DNA from: Cupriavidus campinensis
GTDB lineage: Bacteria > Pseudomonadota > Gammaproteobacteria > Burkholderiales > Burkholderiaceae
Length of the DNA stretch: 64,000 nt
Reading direction: 5' to 3'
Assembly (NCBI RefSeq): GCF_905397395.1
Contig: NZ_CAJPVH010000020.1
Coordinates: 1-64,000 of the forward strand
The position numbers and the translations under genes were made by a program. Shown in pieces: positions 1 through 12,800 of this stretch; the first letter of the stretch is position 1, and each line of letters opens with the position of its first letter. Below the pieces are notes generated by a model, which worked only from the letters and a program-made list of their open reading frames with translations, searched no databases and was not told where the DNA came from.

Positions 1-677
1 CCGTGGTCCACCCGCCGCTGGGCCTGTGGCCCGCCGCCAACGAATGGCGTGCCGACTACCGCACCGCCACGGGCGAGCAGCGGCGGCTGGCGCTGGGCGG
101 GGCGGTCGATGTCGAACTCAATACGCGCACCAGCATCGCGGTGTGGCCCGGCGCCGGCGGCACGCGTGGTATCGACCTGATCGCGGGGGAAGCTGCCATC
201 GACCTGACCCACGCCGAGACGCCCTTCGTGGTGGCGGCCGGCGCCGGTCGCACGCAGGCGCTCCAGCGCCGGGCCGCGCGCTTCGAGGTCCGGCACCTGG
301 GCGGCGCGGTGTGCGTGACCTGTATCGACGGCCAGGTCCAGGTGGCCCATGCCAGCGGCACCGCGCAACTGTCAGCCGGCCAGCAACTGCGCTACGACGA
401 CCACGCGCTGGGCCGCGCCGAGCAGCTCGACGCCGCGCGCATGCCCGGCTGGCGCGCGGGCTACCTGCGCTTCACCGATGCGCCGCTGGGCGAGGTGCTC
501 GACGAGATCAACCGCTACCGCACCGGCAAGGTGGTGCTGCTGGATCGGCAACTCGCGGCGAAGCCGGTCACCGGCCGTTTTCAGATCCATGCGCTCGACA
601 AGGCCATCGTCCAGATGCAGCGTTCTTTCGGCCTGCATGCCCGCACGTTGCCGGGCGGCGTGGTGCTGCTGAGCTAG
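1..677 (+). CDS. FecR-family anti-sigma regulator (3' part, 5' end outside window)
   Basis: This is the C-terminal part of a FecR-like protein, the inner-membrane regulator that relays a surface signal to an ECF sigma factor. The open frame runs in from the window edge, so the start and the usual N-terminal DUF4880 segment are missing. Visible are the periplasmic FecR beta-domain and, in the last 70 or so residues, a secretin/TonB short-N-terminal-like fold around YLRFTDAPLGEVLDEINRY and PVTGRF. FecR genes normally follow a sigma-factor gene, which would lie just upstream. The giant exoprotein gene begins about 200 bp downstream on the same strand, so the FecR/sigma pair may control it (inference). 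Family call is firm. Confidence 0.85.
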   Translation, partial: VVHPPLGLWPAANEWRADYRTATGEQRRLALGGAVDVELNTRTSIAVWPGAGGTRGIDLIAGEAAIDLTHAETPFVVAAGAGRTQALQRRAARFEVRHLGGAVCVTCIDGQVQVAHASGTAQLSAGQQLRYDDHALGRAEQLDAARMPGWRAGYLRFTDAPLGEVLDEINRYRTGKVVLLDRQLAAKPVTGRFQIHALDKAIVQMQRSFGLHARTLPGGVVLLS

Positions 678-885
678 GTTTTTCGCAGGCACGCCGGTCC
701 GGGTTTTCCCGGATCGCTGTCACGAAATCTTCAAGGAAAAGCTTGCCGATTCCCTTCGGCCCAATGGTCTAGGTCCCAGGAGCATCGACGGCGCTTGCCG
801 TCGGTGGACATGACGACAGGGCCGCCACGCCACGCAGATTGCGAGAGGCGGCCCGCCAACGTTGCTTGACGGGATTGAGATCACC
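678..885 (+). other. Non-coding leader between fecR and the giant exoprotein gene
   Basis: No gene is seen here. The stretch holds two short perfect stem-loops, one at 698-713 (TCCGGG and CCCGGA around TTTT) and one at 786-803 (CGACGGC and GCCGTCG around GCTT). Neither is followed by a T-run, so neither is a convincing intrinsic terminator. They could be transcript-processing or leader structures of a fecR/exoprotein transcript. Confidence 0.4.
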
Positions 886-3800
886 ATGCAGATGCGCGCT
901 CACAGCGGGAACATGCCTTCGCCACAATACGGCGGCGGCTTCCGGCTTCCGAATCCACGCCGCCGGCCGCTGGCCCATGCGATAGCGCTGCTGGTGGCAG
1001 CGGGCGGCATGCTCGATAGCGCGCACGCCCAGCAGGCCTTCAGCCGCGACTGGATGGCCCAGAAGAACATGATGCAGGGCACGGCGGCCGCGACCGGCCG
1101 GCTGCCGAACGGCATGCCGGCCTCCGCGCTGACCAACCCGTCCGCGCAGCAACAGCAGGCCAGCCAGCAGCTCCAGCGTTCGATCCAGAACCTCGCCACC
1201 ACCGCGCAGGCCATCGCCGCCATGCAGGCCGCGCAGGCTGCGGCGCGCCAGGCCGCCGCGCAGGACCCGTCCGTCCCCGACGGGCTGGCCGAGGGCGGCC
1301 TCAAGGTCGATACCAACAGCCTGACGGCGGGCTGGCAGAACGCCCGGCCGCTGGACAAGGCCACCGGGCAGAAGGTTGTCGATGGCCGGACCGTGGTCTC
1401 CATCGAGCAGACCGGCGACCGCGCCATCCTGAACTGGGAAACCTTCAACGTGGGGCGCAATACCACGGTGGAGTTCCACCAGCAGGCCGACTGGGCCGTG
1501 CTCAACCGCGTGAACGACCCGCAGGCGCGGCCCAGCCAGATCCAGGGACAGATCAAGGCCGACGGCACGGTGATGATCGTCAACCGCAACGGCATCGTCT
1601 TCAAGGGCACCAGCCAGGTCGACACGCGCAACCTCGTGGCCGCCGCCGCCGGCATGACCGATGCCCAGTTCCAGAAGGGGCTGTTCAGCGAGGCCAAGGG
1701 CAGCGGCTACGTGCCCACCTTCGCCAATGACCTGGTTTCGACGGCGACCGCCACGTCATTCGGCAATGCCACGGGCGACGTAGTGGTGGAAGCGGGTGCC
1801 CGCATCGCCACGCGCACGCCGCAGAGCGTGACCGAGGGCGGCGGCTATGTGCTGCTGGCCGGCCGCGAGGCGCACAACCGGGGCACCATCGTCACGCCGA
1901 ACGGCCAGACCACGCTGGCCGCCGGCGACAGCTTTGTGATTCGCCGGGGCATGGGCACCGACGCGAACAAGACGTCCACCACGCGCGGCAATGAGGTGGA
2001 CGTGCTGCGCAACACCGGCACCACGGCCGGGCTGGTCACCAACGCCGGCCTGATCCAGGCCGCCACCGGCGACATCACGCTCAAGGGCCATACGGTCGAG
2101 CAGCGCGGCGTGCTGCTCTCCAGCAGCTCGGTCACCACGCGCGGCACGGTGCACCTGCGCGCCGAGGGCGACGACAAGAGCCGCGTGACGCTGGCCCCGG
2201 GCAGCGTCACCGCCATCCTGCTGGCCGACAGCAACGAGACCGCGCTCGACGTGCAGCGCGACGCGCTGATCAAGGATTCCGCCACCGCCAGCGAGGGCGG
2301 CTACAACCGGCGCGACCAGTCGCTGGTGCAGATCGCCTCGGGCGGGGACGTGCTGTTCGACGCCGATTCGCTGGCGCTGGCCACCGGCGGGCAGATCCAG
2401 GTCAATGCCGCGCGGCGCACGCTGCTGGCCGATCGCGCCGTGCTGGACGTGGCGGGCGCCGTGGGCGTGCGCGTGGCGATGGAGTCCAACAACGTCGAGA
2501 TCAACGTCCAGGGCAACGAGCAGCGCGACGCGCCGAACAACCGGGACTCCGGCAAGCTGAACAACACCACCATGTGGGTGGACCGGCGCTATCTCGTGCG
2601 CGTGCCCGCCGGCACCAACGGCGCCACCACGGACCGCTGGTACACCGGCGGCGGCCTGCTGGAAGTCAGCGGCTACCTCAACACCAGCGGCCACGGCATC
2701 GGCGAATGGGCCGCGCTGGGCGGCACCGTGCTGTTCGAAGGCGGCGAGCTGGTCTCGCGGGCGGGGTCGTCCATCAACGTGGCGGGCGGCTCGCTGGACG
2801 TGCAGACCGGCAAGATCAAGCAGACCTGGCTGCGCGGCAGCGACGGCCAGCTCTACAACCTCGCCACGGCGCCCGGCGACATGACCTACGAGGGCGTCTA
2901 TCGCGGCTTCGAGGCGGCGCACAAGCGCTGGGGCGCAAAGGCCACCGAGCAGTTCTACAACCCGCTGATCGCGCCGCGCGAGCGGCTGGAGAACGGCTAC
3001 ACGGTGGGCCGCGATGCTGGCCGCGTGGTGGTGTCCACCGCCTCGGCCGTGATGCAGGGCGATATCGACGCCACCGTCTACCAGGGCCCGCGCCAGAGCC
3101 AGGCGCGCGATGCCGGGCTGGACGGCTATCAGCAGTCCCAGATCGCCGCACCTCGACATGGGCAGCTGGTGATCGGCAAGCTGGTGCCGTTGTTCGATCC
3201 CGCCACCAACACGATCCGGGAAATCCCGACGGCGGTGGCCGGGCAGGTCGACATTGGCGCGGTGCAGGGCATCGCGCAGGGCATCGGTCTGGACGACGCG
3301 CTGCCGGCGGACCAGAGCGGCGGCCATATCCGCCTGGATGCCGGCTGGCTCAACGGGCTGGAACTCGGCGGCTTCACCGTGTTCGCCAAGGACGGCATCG
3401 CGGTGGATGCGCCGCTGGCCGTGGCGCCGGGCGGCGCGCTGGGGCTGCATGCCACCACGGTGGACATCGGCGCGGACCTTACCGCGCGTGGCGGCACCAT
3501 CGCGCTCGGGGACATCGTCAGCCGGGGCACCCCGGGCAACTGGATCGACCGGCCAGTCACCGACGCGCCCACCGGCGCGGCAACCGTGACCGTGGCGCCC
3601 GGCGTCACCCTCGATGCGCGCGGCCTGTGGACCAATCTCAAGCAGGACCCCAGCAACATCGACGGCCTGCCCTATGTGAACGGCGGCTCGGTCACGGTCA
3701 GCAGCTCGGGCGACGTCACGCTGGGCGCGGGTAGCCTGATCGATGTGTCGTCCGGCGCGGCGCTGTTGGCGGACGGCGCGCTGCGCGGCGGGCGCGGCGG

Positions 3801-6800
3801 CAATATCACGCTGCGCTCGAACCAGTATGACGTGGCCGGCACCGGCTCGGGCACGCTGCGCATGGATGGCGACCTGCGCGGCTACGGGGTGAACGGCGGC
3901 GGTACGCTGACCATCGACTCGGGCCTGGGCGTCGCCATCGGCGGCGGCCTGCTGGCCGAATCCGGCGTGCTGCGCGCCGGGGAATCGGTGCCGGTGCACC
4001 TGACGCTGGACCAGCCGTTCACGATCAAGGCGGGCACGGTGCTGCCGGTGGACTACACGTTCACGTCCGACACTGCCGCGCCGGGCCAGGTGTCCCCGGG
4101 CACCATCGCCATCGCGCCGAGCCGGCCGCTCACGCTCGCTACGCCGTGGGTGGTGCCGCAGGGCGTCGGCTTCAACCAGTTCGTTGTGTACGACACGAAC
4201 GGCGCCTGGTACGCGAGCGGCACCACGGTGCCTGCCGGGACCGTGCTGGTGCGCACGCAGGGCGAAATGGGCGCCGGCTACATAGTGCCGGCCAACGTGT
4301 TCCCGAATGGCATGCCGGTGGCCATGTACAGCACCACGGTCAAGGCGGGCACGGCGTTCCAGACCGACCATGCGATGGCCGCCGGGGACCGCCTGCCGGC
4401 CGGCGTGGTGCTTTCCACCGACGTAGCGGTCAAGCCGCTGCTGGTGCTGGACACCGACCTGTTCCAGACCGGGTTTTCGAAGTACGACGTATCGGGCCAG
4501 CAGGGCTCGCAGATCGCCAACGGCGCCACTGTCGACGTCATCATGCCGGTGCTGCGCCACGACACCACGGCGGCGCACAGGGTGCCCACCGGCGCGGACC
4601 CCGCGCAGGCGCTGGAGCGCTGGCTGCCGCCGCTGTGGGAGGAAGATCCGGTCCATGGCGTGCTGACGCAGCGGCGCGGCGCCGACCTCGTGCTGGGTGG
4701 CGGCAACGTCTACGGCCAGGCGCCGGTGACGGTGGGGCAGGGCGCCACGGTCACGGTCGATCCGGGCCACGCGCTGACGCTGCAGGGCAACGGCCAGATC
4801 ACCATCGACGGCACGCTCAACGCGTGGGGCGGCAGCGTGGCCGTGTTGCAGACCGCGCTGGGCGTGGGCAACGCGGCGTCACCCAGCGGCACGCCCGACG
4901 CCCGCTCGATCTGGATCGGCGGCGATGCCGTGATCGACGTGGCAGGCCGTGCGGTCACCGCGCGTGACGTGCAGGGCCGGGCCTATGGCGAGGTCGCCAA
5001 CGGCGGCACCATCGAGATCGGCGCGCGCCACGTGGACGGCGCACGGGAGGTCGATGCGGCCGATGCCTTCGTGGTGGTGCGGCCCGGTGCGCGGCTGGAC
5101 GCCTCCGGGGCGTCGGCCGTGGTGGACGTGGCCGGCGTCGGCCCGGTCAACGTGGCCAGCAACGGCGGGGTGATCGCGCTCAGTTCCATGCGCGGCCTGT
5201 TCGTGGATGGCGACCTGCGTGCGGCCGCCGGTGGCGCGGGCGCGGCCGGCGGCACGCTGGCGATCAACCTGGAGACGCCGTCCTACCTCGGCGTGGACCG
5301 CAACACCCTGAAGGGCGCGGCGGTGGACGACGCAGTGCGCGTGCCGCGTGAACTGGTGGTGGCGCAGGTGCAGGGCGATAGCGGCCTTTCCGACGCGCTG
5401 CGCCCCGGCATGCGCGACACCGCGCTGCGCTACGGCACCGCCCGCGTGGGCGTGGACCGCGTGGCGGCGGGCGGCTTCGACAATCTGGCGCTGCTTGCCA
5501 ACGGCCTGATCAGCTTCGATGGCGACGTGAACCTGGCCATGGGCCAGAGCCTGAGCCTGACGGCCAGCGCCATCGGCCTGGCCGAACAGGCTGCGGCCGG
5601 CACGCGTGTCAGCCTGGCGGCGCCCTATATGCGCCTCGCCGGCGCCACGCGCAGCCAGGGCGAAAACGGCATCATGCCGAACCCGGTGCGCGGCTCCAAG
5701 AATTCCGGCGCGGCGGGCGGCACGCTCGGTGTGCCGCTGGTGGCGGACGGCACCAGCTTCCTGGCCGATGCGCAGTTCCTCGACATCGTGGGCGAGTTGA
5801 GCGTTGGCGCGCGCGGCGAGATCATCCAGAACGCCGTCGATCCGCTCAAGGTGGAGCGCGATGCGTTCGACCAGATGACGCTGCGCAGCGCCTCGGACAT
5901 CCGCATGTCCGGCGCCGCGCTGCTGTACCAGCCGGGCGACCTGACGCTGGCCGCCTCGCAGATCTACCCGGCCATGCTGGACAGCGGCAGGGTCCTGGTC
6001 GGGCAGATCGACGGTGTCAACCAGTGGGGCAGCCCCATCCGCACCTTCGATCCGACCCGCGTGCTGAACATCGAGCGGGTGGGGGATGCACTCCCCGCCA
6101 CGCCGTATTCGGTCTTCGGCACGCTGAGCCTGTCCGGTCCCACGGTCAACCAGGGCGGCGTGGTGCGGGCGCCGCTCGGGTCGGTTTCGATCGGGACCAG
6201 CGGCAACGGCACAGAGACCGGCGTGGTCAATGTGCTGCCCGGCAGCGTGACCTCGGTCAGCGCGAACGGGCTGGTGATGCCCTATGGCGGCACGCTCGAC
6301 GGCCTGAGCTATATGCACAACGGCGCGGACGTGGTGTTCCCCGGCGTAGGCGCGGGGCCGACCATCAACCTGACCGGCCACGCCATTGACGTGCAGCCGG
6401 GCGCGCTGCTGGACATGTCGGGCGGCGGCGAGCTGACCGGCGCGGCCTTCCTGGCCGGGCGCGGCGGTTCTACCGACGCACGGATGAACCCGCTGGTGCA
6501 GGTGTCGCCGAAGGGCGGCTTCACGTTGCCCGGGGTGGACACCAACCCCATCTATGCGATCGTGCCGGGTGCGCAGGCCGGCTATGCGCCGATCGTGGCC
6601 GAACACGGCGCGAGCGACCCGGCCATCGGCCGCCAGATCACCATCGGCGCGGGGGTGCCGGGGCTGCCGGCCGGCACCTACACGCTGCTGCCCTCGACCT
6701 TCGCGCTGCTGCCGGGCGCGTTCCGCGTGGAACTCAACGGCGCCAGCCAGGCTGGGCTGGGGCAGGGACCGGCGCTGGCCATGCGCAATGGCTCGTACGC

Positions 6801-9800
6801 GACCTCGGCGCAGCTCGGCACGGCCAACACGACCCTCCGCGATGCGCTGCCGACGCAGGTTTTCCTGACCTCGGCCGATATGCTGCGCCGGCTGTCGCAG
6901 TACAACGAAACGAGCTACGCCGAATTCGGCCTGGCGAACGCGGCCCTCAACGGCGTGCCGCGGCCCATGCTCGAGCGCGACGCCAAGGGCCTTCAGCTCG
7001 AATTCATCGCCGATATCCAGGCCGGCAAGATCGGTGACGCGCCCGCGCTGCGCTTTGCCAGCGGCACCACCGCCTACGGCACGCCGACGGGCGGCTATGG
7101 CGGCAGCGCGCTGGTCGTCAGCAACTCCGGCGACTACGAGATCCTGGCGGCCGGCGCGACGCCGAGGGCGCTGCCCGGCGGGGATCTGTTGAACCAGATC
7201 TCGCTGCACGCGGACGACCTCAATGCCATCGGCGCCAACCGCCTCGGCATCGGCGGCCTGCCCGCCGTGGTGCGCTCCGCCACCAACTCGCAGCGCGACA
7301 ACATCGCCACCTTCACCGGCAACGCGCGGAACATCGTGCTGCGCGAAGGCGCGGTGCTCAAGGCCGGCGAGGTGTTCCTCGTCACCGGCCTCAAGTCTGG
7401 CGGCATCGTCATCGAACAGGGCGCGGGCATCAACACGCTCGGCCAGGGCAAGGCCGCGTGGGATTCCATGGACGGCTACGTCTACGATCCGGCCCGGCTG
7501 TCCGTGCTGGCGGTGTCCAACGGCTGGCTGGACCTGCTGCCGCCTGCCATCGGCAATGACCCGGCGCAGGGCCCGGGCCGCATCGACATTGGCGCCTGCG
7601 CGGCGGGCGCCGTCTGCAACGGCACCACGCAGCTCTATTCGGAAGGCACCATCGCGGCCGCCACCGACCAGACTTTCGAGCTGCGCGACACGGCGCGCTA
7701 CGGCACGCGCAACCTGACGCTGGCTGTCGGCGGCATCAACGTGGGGAGCGAGGCGTCGCTGGCGGCCATGGCCGCGCGCAACGCCCTGACCCCCGGCCTG
7801 ACCCTCAACCAGGGCGTGCTCGACCGCCTGCTGCGCGGCGACACCAGCGCCGGCGCACCGGCACTGGAAAACCTCGTCCTGACGGCGCGCGACGCGGTCA
7901 ATTTCTACGATTCGATCGAACTGTCCACCATCGATCCTGCCACCGGCAAGTCCTCGCTGGAACGGCTGGTGCTGACCACCCCGGCCATCTACGGCCTGGG
8001 AGACGCCGACGCCCGCGCCCGCATCCGTACCGACACGCTGGTCTGGAACGGCACCAACACCGCGCCGGGGCAGGTGGCGGCCGGTGGCGCAGGCAACGGC
8101 AGCGGGCAGTTCATCGTCGATGCGCGCCAGATCGAATTCGGCTACGGCCCCGGCACCCGTCCGGACACCATCCACGATATGGACCGGCTGGTGCTCGGCT
8201 TCGGCGGCGTGGCGTTGAACGCCAGCGAACGCGTCACGGCCAACCAGACCGGCTCGCTCGCGGTCTACCAGACGCGCGGCGCCTGGGATGCGGCCACCAA
8301 CGCCTACGCCTACAGCGGCGGCGACCTGACCATCCATACGCCGCTGCTGACCGGCGCGGCAGGCTCGGTCAACAAGATCCGCGCGGGCGGCGCGGTGAAC
8401 GTGGCCGCGCCTGCCGGGGCTACCGCGCCCGCGCTGACGAATGCGGAGCTGATTGCCGCGCTGGGCGCGGAAGTCTCGCTCGCCGGACGCAGCGTGGCAC
8501 TTGACACCACCGTGGCGCTGCCCAGCGGCAAGCTCACGGTGTCCGCCGAGGGCGATGTCGTGCTCGGCGATGGCGCCCGGCTGGACCTCGCCGGCCGCAA
8601 GGTCGATTTCTTCGACGTCAGCAAGTACAGCTGGGGCGGCGACGTGGTGCTGGAAAGCCAGTCCGGCAACATCCTGCAGACGGCTGGTTCGCGCATCGAC
8701 CTCTCCGCGCTGGAGAACCGCGCCGGCAAGCTCACCGCCGTGGCGGTGGGGGCTGGGGCCGGGGCCGGCACGGTGGACCTGCGCGGCGCCATCGTGGGCG
8801 GCAGCACCGGCTACTACGATGCGGGCGGCACGTGGGTGCCGTACGCGGCCGGCGGCGCCGACATTCGCGGCCAGCACGTGGCCGACTTCATCGGCCTCAA
8901 CCAGCGCCTGACGGCGGGCGGGGTCACCGGCAGCCGCAACTTCCAGATCAAGCAGGGCGACCTGACGGTGGGTGACGAACTGAAGGCGCGCGAGATCAGC
9001 GTCTCGGTGGATGGCGGCCGGCTGGTAGTCAACGGCATCGTGGACGCCAGCGGCGAGCAGGTCGGCAGCATCCGCCTGGCCGCGCGCGATGGCGTGACGA
9101 TTGGCGGCGGCGCGCTGCTGGACGCCCATGGCCGCGTGCTGCGCGTGGACAGCTACGGGCAGGTGATCGAGGCGCCCAACCGCGCCGTGATCGACATCAA
9201 CGCGGGCCAAGGCCGGCTGACGCTGGCGGACGGCGCGCGCATGGACGTGCGCGCCGGCACCGACGGCACGCCGCTGTCGCTCGGCACGGTGGAGCTGAGC
9301 GCCCGCCGGCTGGGCGGCGCCACCGGCAACGACGTCGACATCGACGCATCAGGCAGCGTGCGCATCGACGGCGCGCGCGCGATCACCGTCAACGCCTTCC
9401 AGACCTACAACGACGCGCCGCTGGTTTCCGGCGGCACGGCCGATGGGCGCGACTACCAGTCCATCACCCAGGGCTACCTGGACCAGAAGCACGCGGAGAG
9501 CCTGACCTTCATGGGCAACGCGCTGGCCAACGGCGACCTGATGACCCGCAGGCTGGCCGGCCTGCGCACCTACGCGGATGCCTTCCACCTGCGCCCGGGC
9601 GTGGAGATCGTCTCGATCACGCCCGATGGCGACCTGCATATCGACGGGGATATCGACCTGTCCGGCTACCGCTACGCGAGCGTCAACCCGCATACGCAGC
9701 AGACCGGCGTGCGCGGCTCCGGCGAGGCGGGCGCGCTGGTGATGCGTGCCGGCGGGGACTTCAAGATCTTTGGCAGCGTGTCCGATGGCTTCGACGGCGC

Positions 9801-12800
9801 CGCGCTGCCCGTCACGCCGGACGACAACGGCTGGATGCTGGTCAAGGGCCGCGTGCCCTGGGGCGGCGACGTGGTGGTGCCGACCGACGGCAAGGTCACG
9901 CTGGCCGACGGCACCTTCTTCCAGCCGGGCCGCGCGCTCAACTACGCCTTGCCGATCCAGGCCATGAGCCTGCGCGCCGGGACCGAGCTGCCCACGCGCG
10001 CCACGCTGACGGCGGACCTCGTGCTGCCGGCCGGCACGGTGCTGGGCGGCGCGATCCGCGACGGCGCGGGCAATGTGATTCATCCGGCCGGCACGGTGCT
10101 CTCCGCCGCGCTCACGCTGACCACCGGCATGCAGCTCGACGCGGGCAACCGCCTGCCGGGCGCCGCGCACGTGGCGGCCATGACGTGGCCGGCCGGCGTG
10201 CCGCTGCCGTTCCCCGATGGCGCCGTGGTGGACATGCCCACCTACGGCCCGGTCAACGGCGTGGTGCTGGCGGGCGACCTGATGCTGCGCAAGGGCGCCA
10301 TGATCCCGGCCGAAACCGTGGTGAAGCTGCCCGGCGACGCCACCACCGTGCTGATGCGCGACGCGGATGCCAGCGGCAACCAGGGCCGCACCTGGGCGCT
10401 GGCGCCGATGCTGGAGCAGGGCTCGCAGGCGTGGTCGATGCGGCTGGTGGGCGGCGCCGACCTCACGGCGGCCGACCCCCGCGCGCTGCAGCCGCGCAGC
10501 ACGCGCGGGCAGCTCCTGCTGGCCGATACCCACTACGGGCTGGCCCAGCAGACCGTGCTCAAGCCGGGCACGGGCATCCCGGGCAAGTACATCTGGGGGC
10601 CGGAGGCCTGGATGTTCGGCGAAGTGCCGGGCACGCCGATCAACCTCGAGGCGTATGGCGGTGAGGAAGCAGTGGCGGGGCTCAACGACCTGGGCCTTGG
10701 CATCCTCGTCGAGAAGATCGCCGATGGCACGCCGCCGGTCTATGAGGACAAGATGATGCCGGGGCGCCAGCAGATGTTCAGCGTGCTGCGCACCGGCACC
10801 GGCGACCTCGACCTGCTGGCCGCGGCCGACTTCACCATGACCTCGCCGTTCGGCGTCTATACCGCCGGCACGCAGTCGGCCGGCGTGGATGCCGCCTACA
10901 ACCAGGCGCGCGCCAAGGGCGCGGACGGCACGCTGCTGGGCGCTAACGGCGCCTACCTGGAGCCGTTCATCAACGGCGGCGCGCAGAGCACGTACCAGGC
11001 GTGGTATCCCGAGCACGGCGGCAACGTGCTGGTGCGCGCGCAGGGCGATGTGCGCGGCGACATCATCGGCACCAAGCCGGGCACCATCCGCAACGACGAT
11101 GCGCTGGGCCAGATGCGCATCCACTTCGACACCTCGGCCGTGGGCGGCTGGCTGTGGCGCCAGGGCACCGGCAGCGCGGCAGCGCCCGGCGAGGGCGTGC
11201 CCACGGCGTGGTGGGTCAACTTCGGCAGCTATGTGGCGGCCAAGGACGACCAGTACGCGGTGCAGGGCACCCTGCCGTTCCTGGTGGGCTTCACCGGTAT
11301 CGGCACGCTCGGCGGCGGCAATCTGGTGATGGAAGCCGGCGGCAACGCCGGCATGCTGGAATCGCGCATGGGCAATGGCGCGCCGGTGCTCTCGCGCAGC
11401 CAGGGTCTGGTGCTGGCCGTGGGCAGCACGGGCCGCGTCTCGGCCGATGGCAGCACGCTGACGCAGACCGGCGGGGGCGACCTCGACATCCGCATCGGCG
11501 GCGGCCTGAACCCGGTGGCGGAAGTCCGCAACCAGCCCGAGAGCAATGGCGAGATCACGCCGCTGACCCGCTTCTCGAATCCGCGCCTGGACCTGAACAG
11601 CACGTTCGTCAACCTGCGCGGCGCGCTGCGGCTGGAAGCCGGCGCCGTGGGCGGCATCGAGCTGCGCTACGACCGTGCCGATCCGATGGAGACGCGCGCC
11701 TACCAGCCCTATGTGGCCACCTCGTCCATCGCGGGCGGCGGGCCGGTGCTGGTGGTGGGCGATGCCGGCGTGCGCATCGAGTCGCGCGGCGATCTGGTCA
11801 TCGGCGGCGTGGCGGATCCGGGCCGCGTGGCCCAGTTCCACAACGGCACGCCGTTCACGCTCGACGGCACCGCGCAGGATGGCGAGGGCTGGAGCTGGTT
11901 CTCGCTGTGGACGCCGTCCACCGCCATCGACCTGTTCAGCGCCGGCGGCAACCTGACGCCGTCCACGTCGTGGACGGACGACCGGGACCGCAGCAACCAC
12001 AGCGCCACCGACGGTCGCTTCGTGATGCCGTCGATCCTGCGCGCGGCGGCGCCCAACGGCAGCCTGTACTACGGCAATGCGAGTTCCGGCCGGGTCAGCA
12101 ACAACAGTCCGGAGCAGTCGCCGGTCGGCCTGATCCTGGCACCTTCGCCGGTGAGCCCGCATTTCGCGGTGACGGGCACCGGCGCGCTGGAACTGCTGGC
12201 CGGGGATTCGATCTACGCCGCCGGCTATGCGGTCACGCAGTCCGGCGCCAATCCCACGCTGCTGCCGAGCCCGTTCAACCCGGGCTTCCTCGGCGTGGTC
12301 GGCAACGCCTGGTACGGCCAGCACGTGGTCGGCAATATCGACCCGCAGGCGCTGGCGCCCAGCGTGCTGTTCTCGAAGGGGGTGGAGAGCGAGCAGTTGT
12401 ATCCGCTGTTCAGCCTGACGTCGCCCACCGCGTCCGGCTATACCCGCGAGGGGCAGCCGCCCGCGCGCTTCTATGCGAACGAGGGCGATATCGTCGGCCT
12501 GCGTACCGGCACCATCGTCTACGTGGGCAGCCTCACGGGCACGGTAGGCACCCAGAGCCCGTTGTACGAGGGGGGCGGGCCGGTGGCGATCCGCGCGGGG
12601 CGCGATATCGTCAACGCCGGCACGCCGCTGGGCACCTTCGCGATGGCACCGGAAGACGCGCTGGGCTGGTTTGGCCAGTACTACAGCAGCGAGCCCAACG
12701 CGCCGCTGCGGCCCACCCGGAACACGATCGCCACCACGCGCGGGAACCTGATCGTGCATGGCAACGACGATGACATCTCGGTGATCTCGGCGGGCCGCGA

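Noticed and set aside
7826-11795. RGD tripeptides in the exoprotein (near residues 2317 and 3634), as in Bordetella FHA
   Set aside because: Arg, Gly and Asp are so frequent in the repeats that RGD is expected by chance; no surrounding similarity supports integrin binding.
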